A stretch of DNA of 64,000 nt from Eustoma russellianum (Eukaryota; Streptophyta; Magnoliopsida; Gentianales; Gentianaceae). The notes under the pieces are model-generated. The model worked only from the letters and a program-made list of their open reading frames with translations, was not told the origin of the DNA and ran no database searches. The stretch's first letter is position 1; every line of letters begins with the position of its first letter. Position numbers and translations under genes: made by a program. Shown here piece after piece: positions 33,661 to 45,053 of this stretch. Where the stretch lies: the NCBI GenBank assembly GCA_036186865.1, contig AP025047.1, positions 505,820 to 569,819 of the forward strand. Reading direction: 5' to 3'.

Positions 33661-35852
33661 ATGATTGACGTTTCTGCGGCAGTTCTGTTTTGCTCTAACA
33701 AAACCTTCTTTCTGCCTAGATGCAACTCACTGCACAGGGTTTTCAAACCAAAACAAAGCGTCGCCGCCGTTAGTTGGGGTGGCGCACCAACAATTAAGTC
33801 AGCGGTCATGAGCAAAGCACAAACGAGTGACATTTCAACTTTCTCTTCCAAAATCAATACCGACATCCCTCTATATGAAGCTCCTTGGGTAAAGTTTAAG
33901 TCTAGTTACCTTATTTTTGTTCAACCTTGTGTTAAAAAGTGATAAGCTGCCATTTTTGATCTATCAGGCTTCATTTGATCAATACTTGGAGGATAAGCCT
34001 AGAGTGTTTGAGGCTATGTTTCCGGAAAAGCTTAGAAGCCAGCAACTTAATGAGGTAGTGGGAACAATTATCTTGCATTTTATCTGGTCGGGTAAGGTAA
34101 ACTTCAAAAAGGTGTCAATTTGGTTTCATCCAGTTCTTTTCACAAGTAATTTCAGAACTCTATCTCCTCCTACAATAATACTTAGAACACGTTCTCAAGT
34201 TAGGTTCTTCCAGTTCTTTTCTCTATTGGATTGAAGATACATTTTAGTTTCATATTAAAGGATTATAGTTTGAACAAGAATACTAGTATTTAAGAATACA
34301 GATGAAATTTGTAATACAACTCTGCCATCAAAAAGCCCAACTGTTGTCAAAGCTTTGGTCAGTCTTTGAGACTGCTTATTATCTTTCATCCTGTAACTTA
34401 TTATTAATGATGTCATTACATACCTTCTTTTAATAATTGTGCTTGATTGTGCTCTTTTATTGTAGTCCTACGTTTGTTGCCATGCTACTCTTAGGTGCTG
34501 GTTGAAATGATCAAGATGAAGTTGCAAAGGAATTTCGCTACTAATTGGGCATTATACCATTCGCGTCAAGTGGTAGGAGATAAAATAAGAAGGAAAATAG
34601 TATAGGTGATTCTCTTAGGTTTATACTTTCCCTTTTCTGAGGGGCTCTAAGGTTGTGTATTCTCTTCCCATTGAACACTATTCTGCTGCACAGGTTTGCT
34701 TGTGAATAATTTCGTTTAAAAAATAATATATGTATACACACACACACACATGTACGTGTGTGTGTGTGTGCGGCTCTCAATCGGAGCATATATGCTTGTT
34801 CGAAAGAGCTTAGTTGAAACATGGTTTAAAACACACACACACAAACATGTGTGTGTGTGTATGTGTGTGTGTGTGTGTGTGTGTGCGGCTCTCAATCGGA
34901 GCATATATGCTTGTTCGAAAGAGCTTAGTTGAAACATGGTTTAACAGAACTAGGACACCTTTCTTACTTGATGACAAGAAAGAAAGATTCTTTTCAGCAT
35001 CCTAGGCAAGAGGAAGTTGCAAGAAGTATGTTGCTATGTGTTGGAAGTTTAATTTTGGGAGGTTGTCTGTCCAGTTTTTGCTTTGTTGAAGACATACGCG
35101 TCTAGTTATCCTTGACTATGTTTATATCTCTACAAAAGTACAACTTATTACTGACTGATGTCTATGATTACAATGAAGGATGTGTGGACGGTACATATGC
35201 TGCCCATAGACTTTCTATTCTTGACAGTCCAGCCAGTAATTGACATGAGGCTGAGATGTCAGTCAGAAGGTAAGGGGTATCCCCCTGGAGTTGCTCAAGA
35301 GATTACAAAGGTTCTTGAGCTTGAGATTGTAAGTGAATTTGAGCTTGTGAGGTATTCTTCTATCAATCTCTTATGTAGGTCTCTCGTGATTCAAATTACT
35401 ATGATTTTCAATTATCTAGATCAGATGGGAGCTGGAAGGGTTAAATGAAAAGCTAAAGCCATCTCATTTTTCCCTTGGTGTCAAAGGAGCTCTTTACCCA
35501 GATAGACGGGGAACTAGCAGTCTTAAAGGTACACTGCAGATGAGCATAGGATTCATACTACCAACTGTGCTCTCTCTTATTCCTGGAGACGTTCTGAGAA
35601 ATGTAGCAGAATCAGTAAGTTGCTACCTAACGTCCAATTCCGCCTTTTGTTTTGGGTGATCGGGAAGAGGGGGGATGAGAGAGTTGAAGGTTACCTGAAA
35701 AATGTCCAAAAGTTGTATGACCAAGCATTTTACTTGTCTCCATGAAATAGGTTATAGGAAGACTAACAGAGAACATGAAGGACAGAGTTAACCAGAGTTT
35801 GCTTGCTGACTATGATACATTTAAAAGAGAGAAATCCCTCAAATCAGCATGA
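33661..35852 (+). CDS. DUF1997 family protein, copy 2, 5 exons
   Basis: Exons 33661-33888, 33968-34054, 35179-35328, 35420-35614 and 35751-35852 join in frame to 253 aa with the same exon phases as copy 1. Exon 2 is 87 nt in both, exon 3 is 150 and exon 5 is 102; exon 4 is one codon shorter (GTSSLKG vs GPRSRLRG). The N-terminus MIDVSAAVLFCSNK... differs strongly from copy 1, as expected of a transit peptide. The core is well kept: INTDIPLYEAPW, KPRVFEAMFPEKLRSQQLNE, HMLPIDFLFLTVQPVIDMRL, FSLGVKGALYPDRRG and NMKDRVNQSLLADYDTF. It is a tandem duplicate. Intron 2 carries a CA/GT-flanked duplication. Confidence 0.85.
34735..34943 (+). repeat. CA/GT microsatellites flanking a duplicated 65-bp segment
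   Basis: Two copies of GCGGCTCTCAATCGGAGCAT...GAAACATGGTTTAA, each preceded by (CA)n then (GT)n tracts, in intron 2 of DUF1997 copy 2. The (CA)n-(GT)n pairs could form hairpins. Confidence 0.85.
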
Positions 35853-36301
35853 GCACTGCCAGTATCTCCTGTACTTACCGGAACATATGCCAGCTGAACA
35901 TCAAGAGCAAAGGAGATTTCAGCCAGATGTAGTGTACAGCACAAGGGAAACATTGGATATCTGGGGTACTCAAGAATAGTACAGAACCAAAGTTGATTCT
36001 CTCATACCATACAAAAAGATTGGTATTTGAAGGTTGCAAATACTAAGTGTAGCGTACTGCCCCGTCTGTGTTTGTCTCAATATGCTAAAATTCGACAATT
36101 TGATGTACACATGCGTAGAACAGCCCTCTCTGTGTTTGTGTCAATATATTAGATCTTTGCCAAATGGCGAGTGCTTGTTTTTTTCCTTTCTAATGAAAAC
36201 CAGCATTTGTTCTTGATGATGCCTGATTTAACACTGTTGACTTTAAGCTTCATCGTTGTAATACAGATCATGCAGGAAGAACCAAATAATCAAATAGTAA
36301 C

Positions 36302-36573
36302 TAAGGCTGTAAACGAACCGAACGAGCCGAGCATTGCGTTGTTCAAGTTCGGTTGATTTAACTTAGCAAACGAGCTGAACTTGTTCGTTTATTTAAACAA
36401 ACATATTTAATTGTTCAAGTTTGATTTGTTTAACTCACGAACACTTTAAACGAACGGTGTCACTTACCGAGTTTAAATAGAAAAATGTGTTCAATAACCT
36501 TTTATCCGAGCCGAGTTTGAGCTCGAACCAAATAAGCCGAACAACTGAACGGCTTGGTTCATTTACATTCCTA
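36302..36573. mobile_element. hAT-type MITE with 8-bp target duplication
   Basis: Starts TAAGGCTGTAAACGAACCG and ends GGTTCATTTACATTCCTA (inverted ends). Flanked by ATAGTAAC at 36294-36301 and 36574-36581. The 8-bp duplication and TA.GG...CC.TA ends fit hAT. It is homologous to 63265-63563. Confidence 0.8.
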
Positions 36574-36807
36574 ATAGTAACTGCACACTGTGGGCCGTGT
36601 GGCTATCTATTTGAGTGGATGGCTAAGATAAATTGATATGGATATACGTGTGGAACGAATTCCCCCTTACCAACAAAATTCCTTTGAAGGCTACGAGTCT
36701 GGCTTAGATAGGGTGTGCAACTGTGCCTTGATATATATGTTCCTAGATCCAATTTGAAGTTGTTTCAAATATTGTGGCAAACAAAAGATCATCATCATCA
36801 TAATATA

Positions 36808-37043
36808 CTCCTTTCGTTTTTTTTTTTAAAGTCTTTTTTTATTTTAGATAGTCCAAAAATGTTTTCTACTTTATTACATTTATTAATAGTCTATATTACA
36901 TATTTGATTAATATTTACCTGATTTTTTTTTGTTTTACCTCAAGTAACTAACAGTAGAATAAGAATAGTAGCCTATAGAGTTTGATTTATTTAAATTGTG
37001 TTCAAGTTAAACTATGAAAATATTTTTTTTGGATGGAGGGAGT
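36808..37043. mobile_element. Stowaway-like MITE
   Basis: The left end (TA)CTCCTTTCGTTTTTT pairs with the right end TTTTTTGGATGGAGGGAG, with an AT-rich interior of about 235 bp. Confidence 0.6.
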
Positions 37044-37082
37044 GCAAAACAAAGTAAAAAGAAGTTGGGGGAAACAAAACCA

Positions 37083-37352
37083 AAAAAAATGCTTCCTCCC
37101 AAGACATTTGTAGGAATGTTTTAGCAAGTTATGTGATAATCAAAAGATAGTAAATAAAATAATTTCATTACAGTACGAAAGTAGACGGAGGAAATACGAA
37201 ACAAAATAAAGAAGGGGAAAAAAGAATGTTTCCTCCCAAGTCATTTGTATTAAGTGTTTTAGCAAATTATATAGAGAAGTTCGGAGAAGAAAAAAAAAAA
37301 AGAATGCTTCCTCCCAAGTCATTTGTAGAAAGTGTTCTATCAAGTTATGCCT
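37083..37352 (+). repeat. Triplicated ~55-bp segment
   Basis: Three diverged copies of AATGCTTCCTCCCAAGTCAT...TTTGTA..AGTGTTTTAGCAAG near 37087, 37226 and 37302. Confidence 0.75.
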
Positions 37353-37400
37353 CAGTTAAGAAATATTAAATAAAATAAGTTACTTAATGTACAAAAGCAA

Positions 37401-37470
37401 TGGAGATACGGGGATCCAACCCCGCGCCTCTCACATGCAAAGCGAGCCATCTACCATTAGCTACATCCCC
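37401..37470 (-). tRNA. tRNA-Ala(TGC), probably degenerate
   Basis: The minus strand reads GGGGATGTAGCTAATGGTAG..., anticodon arm CTCGC-TTTGCAT-GTGAG with anticodon TGC, then CGGGG-TTGGAT-CCCCG and TATCTCCA. The acceptor stem forms with two G-T pairs. The T-loop has six instead of seven bases and lacks the TTC motif, and the D-stem is broken (GCTA/GATG-like). It is best read as a tRNA-Ala pseudogene or a diverged gene. Confidence 0.65.
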
Positions 37471-37704
37471 ATTTGGTTTTACATAGTGGTAAAACTGTAA
37501 TAACCAAAGATATACTCGTCCCTTGTGCAGTTTTCCTTTTTTGGGTTACCTAAAGGATTATTCAACCTTTTTCTTGCTTTCCTTGTGCAGTTGAGCATTT
37601 ACATAAGAAGCAGAAAAGATTTGGACAAGGAACACAGATATGCAACACTCGTGGTACCTTAAGAGTTTACGCACCGACCTTGTGAGAAATTTAAGAGTAG
37701 CATT

Positions 37705-39234
37705 TTAGTTGATATACAAGTCACCATCTCTGGCCCTGGAGTGAAAAGCGCTCGTTCCAGGCACCTTCCTTAAACCCCTGAGCTTAAGAGCCCCTCTAAG
37801 AGAATCAGCTTCTTCATATTTTCCCTCTGAAGCATACATATTAGACAGCAAAAGATGATACTCAGTGTTTTCCGGATAAATTCGAGTCAATTCTTGCATA
37901 AGTTTTTCCCCCAACTCCAGTTTCTCATAGAAACTGCATGATCCTAAGAGTGACCCCAACACAAATTCATTAGGTTGCATAGGCATTTTCAGAATCAAAC
38001 TCTCTGCCTCTTCCAAATGACCAGCTCTGCCCAAAAGATCTACAACACAGGCATAGTGTTCTATTGAAGGTTTTATCCCATGTATAGTTTCTAGATTACT
38101 GAAAATAACCCGGCCTTCATCGACCAGACCTGAATGGCTACAGGCACTTAATACAGCTGTGAAGGTCAACTCATCCGGCTTAACCTCTTTAATCATCTCA
38201 TTGAACATCTGTAACACAAGATTGCCCTTTCCGTGCATTGCTAGCCCACTTAGGAGAGCATTCCACATGACCAAATTCCTACAAGGCATTTCCTTGAATA
38301 CTGTAATCGCGGTATTGATGTTCCCACATTTGGAATACATGTCAATCAAAGCAGTAGCAACCATTACATCCAGCTTCTCATCCATCACCTTCAAGGCATA
38401 CACATGAACCCACTTACCCATCAGTACGTCCTTCAAATGTGTACATGCGCGTAATAAGGAGCAGAGAGTAACAAAATTCAACCTAAATCCGTAAGCAAAT
38501 ATCATCTCCTTCAGCAACCTGAAAGCTTCATTTGAAGGTCCGCTAGAAACATACCCAACAACCATTATTGTCCAAGCCACCTCATTTTTCTCCGGAATCA
38601 GATCAAAAAGTGCTCTTGCATTATTTAAGCCTTCCCATATCATCGTGCCCTCCAAAATCACTGTCCAGGAAACTATACTTTTTTCATTCATCTCATAGAA
38701 AATCTTTTTTGCTTCACGCATTAAGCCGCACTTCACATACATATTGATAGCCGCATTACAAGCCTTTAAATTATAAGGAAGACCAAATTTAATCAGAAAA
38801 CCAAATCCTTGATGGCAAAACCTTTCGTCACATATTTTCGCACAAGCGCTGAAGAGAGAAGCGATAGTAATTTCATCAACTGGAACACCAAGTCTCCGCA
38901 TGTCGACAAATAACAAGAGTGACTCCTTATGCAGCCCAAGTCGGTCATGACAGTTCATTAAAATAGTCCAATCAACTGTATCTTTCTCATATTGTGGAAT
39001 TTCATCGAACAGCTTTCGTGCGGATACATATTCGCCGCATGAAGCATAGAAATGCAGAAGAGTGTTGCGGAGAAATGCGTTGGGCGAAGAGAATGCTAAA
39101 AGGCCGCTGGTGGTGGCAATGGCGTGGAGCTTCTGGCCGGCGTCAAGAGCAGAGTGCCTGGCGCAGGACCTCAGGAGAACTCGATAATGGCGAGCAATTG
39201 AGGCAACGTTGCTGAAATCCTTCGGCCATATCAT
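37705..39234 (-). CDS. PLS-class pentatricopeptide repeat (PPR) protein, E motif, shortened C-terminus
   Basis: Intronless, 509 aa. Repeat signatures in order include YRVLLRSCARHSALDAGQKL, FLRNTLLHFYASCGEYVSAR, DWTILMNCHDRLGLHKESL, NAAINMYVKCGLMREAKKIF, SWTVILEG, AWTIMVVGYVSSGPSNEAF, ATALIDMYSKCGNINTAITV, MWNALLSGLAMHGKGNLVLQ, TFTAVLSACSHSGLVDEGR and YACVVDLLGRAGHLEEAESL, followed by an E region (ENTEYHLLLSNMYASEGKYE). The tail RKVPGTSAFHSRARDGDLYI then stops, where E+ proteins normally continue with a Trp-Ile/Val-His type motif. Such proteins bind organellar RNA, often for C-to-U editing. The organelle is not evident from the N-terminus. Confidence 0.88.
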   Translation of the reverse strand: MIWPKDFSNVASIARHYRVLLRSCARHSALDAGQKLHAIATTSGLLAFSSPNAFLRNTLLHFYASCGEYVSARKLFDEIPQYEKDTVDWTILMNCHDRLGLHKESLLLFVDMRRLGVPVDEITIASLFSACAKICDERFCHQGFGFLIKFGLPYNLKACNAAINMYVKCGLMREAKKIFYEMNEKSIVSWTVILEGTMIWEGLNNARALFDLIPEKNEVAWTIMVVGYVSSGPSNEAFRLLKEMIFAYGFRLNFVTLCSLLRACTHLKDVLMGKWVHVYALKVMDEKLDVMVATALIDMYSKCGNINTAITVFKEMPCRNLVMWNALLSGLAMHGKGNLVLQMFNEMIKEVKPDELTFTAVLSACSHSGLVDEGRVIFSNLETIHGIKPSIEHYACVVDLLGRAGHLEEAESLILKMPMQPNEFVLGSLLGSCSFYEKLELGEKLMQELTRIYPENTEYHLLLSNMYASEGKYEEADSLRGALKLRGLRKVPGTSAFHSRARDGDLYIN

Positions 39235-40315
39235 AAGAGAGCTATTGAGCTACGAAACAGAAACACCAACGACTAATTTTTATGATGTAAGTAAATGGTT
39301 TCTGATTCATAATAAATTCATCACATCCACTTAGTCCGAGTTGTTGTTGTGCTTGTTTAGGAAATAATACAATCATGATTATATTAGTAAATTCAGATTA
39401 CCTTATAGTCAAATAATTTATCACAAGGATTAAAATAAATACTCTCTTTCCTAAAAACCTGTCTGCATTTTTATTTTTGTCCGTTTCAAAATGTTTGTAC
39501 ACATTATAATGATGAAACAACAGTAGATTAATTACCAACTTGCCCTCGTTAAATGGGTGGATTTGTAAAAACAAAGACTTTGACGTCAAATTGAGTACTA
39601 CGAACATTAAATTAACATTTTAACTAACTTCTTAAACTGTATACAAGTTTGACATAAACAATCTTTTTAGAACAAATGAAATGATATAAAAAGGAAAAGA
39701 AAAAAAAGGTAAGATGATGCTCCTAGACCATAAAAGTACCCCCAATTCACCAGCCATTTCAAGGGATAAGGCTTACAAGCCAATGGAAAGTCAAGGGATA
39801 AAGCAGACCAAGGAAAAAAGAAACGTTATCCGACTAAGTCAATGAGCTTTCCAAGTTAGGACTTGAAGCAAATTTCGATTGTATTGTCACTCTTAATGCT
39901 GATGAACTAATAATACACTCTTTAAATTTTCTCTTTGTAACACAAATAAAACTATAAGCTGAGATTTCTTTTCTTCTTAATATATCAACTACAGGTGCAT
40001 TGCCACAAAAACATCTCAGGAAATCCCCAAAACCATCTGTAAAAGGGGAAAAAGAATGCTACCAAACTCTCCATAAATAGCACCCTGTCCTTTCCAAGAA
40101 CCTGAACATGTAGCTTCAAATCAGCAGCAAAACAAAGCCTGTGTTTGTTTCAAGGGAAGCCTCCCATCAATTCTACAGTTCCTCAGACACACTTATACCT
40201 ACTATGCAAAGCGGCAAGCACTGACCATCCTTTTCGGGTTATCTACTGGGGAATATGGATGATTCCTGTGCGTATAACATGTAGTTTTCTGAGCCTCTGG
40301 CACGATTATTTGTGC
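39235..40315. other. Intergenic between PPR and GNL1 genes (divided ends)
   Basis: PPR promoter side and GNL1 3'-UTR. A MITE-like inverted repeat is suggested near 39430-39680 (CTCTTTCCTAAAA ... TTTTTAGAACAAATGA). No gene. Confidence 0.5.
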
Positions 40316-43300
40316 TCAAGCTGTCGTCTCTCCAGGTGGAATCAATACTCTTCCGTCTTGGATAGGACTCAACCCAGTTTCTGAATGCTGTTGCTTCAAC
40401 TGCTCCAACTCATCACTAGGAAAAACTTCCGCCTGCAAGTGAGGGGCTATATCATTGATCTTAGACCAAGTTAGCTGCCAGATATTATCGTTGCCATTTG
40501 CTGCATCTGTTGGCACAAGAATTCCAGTGGATTTCATGATGAGAAGCGTGTTTTTTAATAGCTCTGGCACTAATTCATGCACCTTTTCACTCCGTTTACC
40601 TCTAAATTTTACCTTCATACACCTTTCCAGGCAATTCAGAATACCTAACCATAGTTTGCTGAAGGAAGGCAGCTCTGTAACTTCCTGCAATGACTGCAGA
40701 AATACTTTAGATGAGAGTTTAAGGGAAAGGACCAGTGTGCCTTCCATGTTACGGTAGTCTTTTGGAGGATACTGTTGTGAGATTTCAAGCAGATCATCGA
40801 GCAACGTGAATATCACCTGATCATAACATTGCAACCACAAATCACCCGGGATATGCATCATTTCAGCCCCTGTCAAGCACCTCTGTAATGACAGAATGGC
40901 ATGATTTCTGACTTCTTCTCTTTGGTCTGTGGAGACTTTCTTCAGTCCCTGAATCAGCCTCAACCACATATCCCATATGTCCTGAGCCATTTTTTGCGCA
41001 GCCGCCTCCTCAGCAGCTTCTTTGGTTTGGTAAAACCATCTCACCAAACTGTCGAGTGAACCAGCCATCAAATCTATGGACCTAACAGATCGCTCAATGT
41101 TACCCACTCTCGATTCTGCAAACTGCCTGGCTGCATTCACACAGAGCACATAGTTTGCAGGCGAAAGGTGAGCACAATCAGCCATGATGAATGACAATGT
41201 CTCAAATCCTGCTTCAGATGCTTCTGGATGCCGGGCTGTCATGGAAAGAAGTGATATAATTGTGCGCCAGCTGATGAGGGACCGGATCTGAAATGCGTTT
41301 GCCCTTACCAGCTGCATAACTTCCTGGGTGATCTGCTCGCAATAGGCATCAGCTACCCTGGCGTCGAGTTTCAAGATTAGCTGCAAAGATTTGAGAAGCT
41401 CATCAGTTAAACTTTCTTTGTAGGGAAGCAACCGTTGGCATATGCGAAGAAGCCCAAAAACAGCCTTCTCCACCAGCGCACAAGGCATTACTGTTGACTG
41501 CACAATGTTGACACTGTGCTCATATATGCCTTGCCATAGAAGCATGATCCTGTCACGGTTGTTTAGTGCGATTGTAATTAACAAATCCAAACAGAAGACT
41601 GCACTTGCTTCGTCTTCTGGCGAATTGTTAAGCTTCTGAGGGCGACCTGCAGCCATAAGAAGAGCGTGGACAAGCTGCACTAACGATTCAGCTTGCAGAA
41701 ACTTGCTCTCTGCAAAGATGCTGTCTATATGACAATCTTGAATTATATGTAGTGTACGCTGACGTGCTGCAAGTTGTTCTTCACTAGGTTGAGGCTCAGG
41801 TTCTTCTGCATCAAGGGACAAAAATTGACTAAACCGGCCCATTAGCCCAGATGATTTTCTTGATGGGACTGTTGATGGCACACTCGCTGCTGATGGTGAA
41901 CTTGCAGGAGGTTTGACTGGGTTTTGATCAGGAGAAGGCTCCAACTGATCTGCAGCTTCACTGGCAAGCTGGGCAGGAAGTAGGCCGAAGTTGTTCAAGC
42001 TCAAAATGCAGTCTAATATATTTTTCCAGCCAGAACGAATATGATCACCATACCTGTTTGCCACAGTGAAAACTGCAGTAGTCGCCAATCTAATTTTAGT
42101 GTCATCTCCAAAAACTAGAATAAAGTCATCATCAGCATACGATGGGACTAACAAGTTTGTAAATTTACAAAGGGAGACCACCAGATCATCCATTACTTCA
42201 TTTAAATTATAGCTGGCAGAAATTTTAGCGATTGACAAGAACCCACTGACACAGGCCTGAGAAACTTGATCCTGCTCCACATGATCAAATATCACAGAGA
42301 TAGCAGCTATCGACGGTCCTGACAAGAGAGAAAACAGGTCGTAGTCAAGGTGTGGACCAACGTCACAGGCAATGTAAGGAGCCGACTGCTTTGATTTATG
42401 TACCAGGCCGATCCAGTGACTTCGTGTTGTCACTGGAACACCAGCAGCTTTTTCTGGTACCATTCGGATCTCATTTTCGCAGATTGAATGATACAGTTCA
42501 GATAAGAGTGCACGAGGAAGATCATCCCCACCATTAATTCTGCGATTATTACGGATGAAATCTTCTTCAGTCATCTTCTTCTTTACCTGAGCATTGTGTT
42601 GGTCAGTGTTGAGCATTATCAGAGAATATGACAACAGAAGTGCGGCATCTCTGTTAGCCAGAATATCTGGTGATTGCTGGTAATATCTATCAGCAAATGC
42701 CTCTAACACCCTCTGTATCTTCTGAGCCTCACCAGGCAAGCGGAAAGTTTCCAAGAAAATGCGCAAAGCAATATCTAGGTTCATGTTTTGAAAATCGAAT
42801 GTGTTTACAAACTCATGAAGAACTTGAATGCAAAATTCGTCATGATTTCCGAGGAAATCTCCAACAAGATTCTTGTCCAAACCATTTGTGTACCTCAAGA
42901 AACATGCTATGCTTTTAGGATCATACAACTCTGGTAACAGATGAGCAGCATGGAGAAATTCCAAGCTTTTCTTGCTATCTCGGTTGAAGTGATCAACTCC
43001 AACCATCAGCTTCCTCTTTATTTGCTTCATCTTACGTGCAAAAGGGACCCAACTAGTGGGGTCATTATGATTTTCACATCTCAATCTCCAGAATGGTTCA
43101 TACTCCTCAAGCTCAAAACCGGTGCACTCTGGAGCTGATGAGTCATGGACTATTCTCTCGCCCATACCCTGAATCATGGCCAACAGACCATCCAATGCAA
43201 GTAAATTCATTGCAGATAAGGGACTACTCACAGGAAATGCGCTTTTGGACAAGAGATTAGCAATGTCTTCAAATACATTGCTGCAGGATATATCACAATC

Positions 43301-45053
43301 AAAATTGGCGTACATCTCAGTCATGAAGACATCCTGCCTGCAGAGGTCAACAAGCGCTTCCATAGCAACCTCTTGCAGCTGGTAAGAAGATCCATGCTTG
43401 CTTCCTGCAATCCTCAAAATTACTCCAGAGAGGAAAGCTTCAAGCTGTAGCTTTAACTTACTACGCAGATGATGGTAGAGATTAAGAACAATGCTACATA
43501 CTGTTGATAGAACAAGTGGACTCATTGACAGTCCAAACTGCATCAAGTAGTAGAAAAGTTCCTCCTGTATCAAAGACAACAACTTAGGATGATTTCCAAA
43601 AGCAGCTCCACCCAATTCTAAGGCCGTATTAATTAAACCCAAGGCAAACAGGGGCACATCTTCATCATATGCTACAGGATTGGATCTCACACCACTTTCA
43701 AGGTGTTCCATCACATTTAGAAGAGAACAAAGGAACTGAAATACTTCAACCATACAAGGAACACCATAAGGACCCATCGCATGACTTCCTCCACTCTCTC
43801 CCATTTCTGTTGGACCTATCAATATTTCACCTTCATCCACCTTGCCTGAAGACTTGACTGTTGGATTACCAGAAGCAACTGAAGCAGGAGGGACTTTGCT
43901 ATCAGATTTAGTATGGTCACCAGAACCTGGTGGCACACGAACCTGGAAAAGTAACAAAGTGTGGAATCAACAACTAACACAAAAAGTAGGATACTGGTGT
44001 CAAAATTGCTAGACAAAAGCAGAATTCCATCATAATCATCGTTCATCTTGTGTATTGATGGTTAAAAAAGAATAGATCGTGACCCTAAACAAGTGACTGG
44101 TTCAGCTCTGATGTTTGATTTATTTACACACCTAAGATGATCTTTAGAAACCACAAACAAGAAAACCAATGCATATAATCACTCTCAAAGTCATATAGAA
44201 GTTAAAATATGAGCCAGCGCAATAGCTGAAATTTCTGTGCCATGCCAATGGAACAATTAGTTCAACAGAACAATGATATCCAGAAGCATACATGAAAAAT
44301 GAATCAAATTATTTTGCTTACCTCTGAGTCAGCATAAAATATGTTTCCTTGAGCCAATAAATGTTGTTTCTCCTCAATATCTGGAAGGCGAGAAAAAATG
44401 CACCTGATCAACTCATTCATAGTGTGCCGGGCTATTCTCTGTAAAAGTTCGCCTTTGACGCTAGCTTGATTAACTATCCGGAAGCAGGTAGTTACTATTT
44501 TGCAAACATGATGGTGGCTTAAACAAACTGAAGCGGTATTTTTCATACAAGCTAATAGAACTTGAAGAATCTTCATCAGTACCACTTCTTCAGATGCAGG
44601 ATCAGTCACCTCAAAACGGCAGCTTGTTATAGCATCAACTATCTGATGTAAAGCATTACTGACATTAACAGAGTGCAAATCAAGTATGTTTAAAGTTAAG
44701 ATCTTGTAAACTGAAGACAAAGCAACACCAGTAATTGGTGCCCCAGTTTCGTCTGATTGAATCACATCCAAAAACGGCTTAAGGTAAACAATTGGGTCAA
44801 TGGCATGCCAATTATGTTGCCATGAAAAGATTGTTTTGCGAAGTTCTTTCAAAGAATAAATGAGAGAATGCTCTAGCTGATCGTCATCAGCATAATGGAC
44901 TCCCCATCGTACATTTCTCCTCATTACGGCCAAAACTGCACCAATTTCTGAATTGACCATACAGGCCAAGGCATCCCTTGAGGACTTGAAAGGAAAATGC
45001 TTCGGCTCTCCATCCAAGTCATGCAATGCTGCCTCCCCATTCAAGCAGCCCAT
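40316..45053 (-). CDS. GNL1: GNL1-type ARF guanine-nucleotide exchange factor (GBF class), 2 coding exons
   Basis: Exon 1 is 45053-44322 and exon 2 is 43942-40316; together 1452 aa (Arabidopsis GNOM 1451, GNL1 about 1443). The DCB domain is N-terminal (IGAVLAVMRRNVRWGVHYAD, SDETGAPITGVALSSVYKI, CRFEVTDPASEEVVLMKILQ). The HUS region (about 300-500) is followed by Sec7 (about 564-750). Sec7 shows GLDKNLVGDFLGNHDEFCIQ, the glutamic finger FRLPGEAQKI (E649) and SYSLIMLNTDQHNAQVKKKM. HDS repeats fill the rest and it ends LIPPGETTA. GBF-type GEFs activate ARF1 for COPI recruitment at the Golgi and, in GNOM, PIN recycling. The N-terminus and C-terminus match GNL1 better than GNOM. Residue M687 aligns with the brefeldin A-sensitising Met of GNOM. 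Confidence 0.95.

Larger units (their letters stand above)
35853..37400. other. Intergenic with hAT-type and Stowaway-type MITEs
   Basis: 3' flank of DUF1997 copy 2, then MITEs at 36302-36573 and 36808-37043 and a triplicated segment at 37083-37352. No gene. Confidence 0.6.

Noticed and set aside
33333..33866. Minus-strand 177-aa frame
   Set aside because: Antisense to DUF1997 copy 2 exon 1 and its leader; low-complexity tail and no family.
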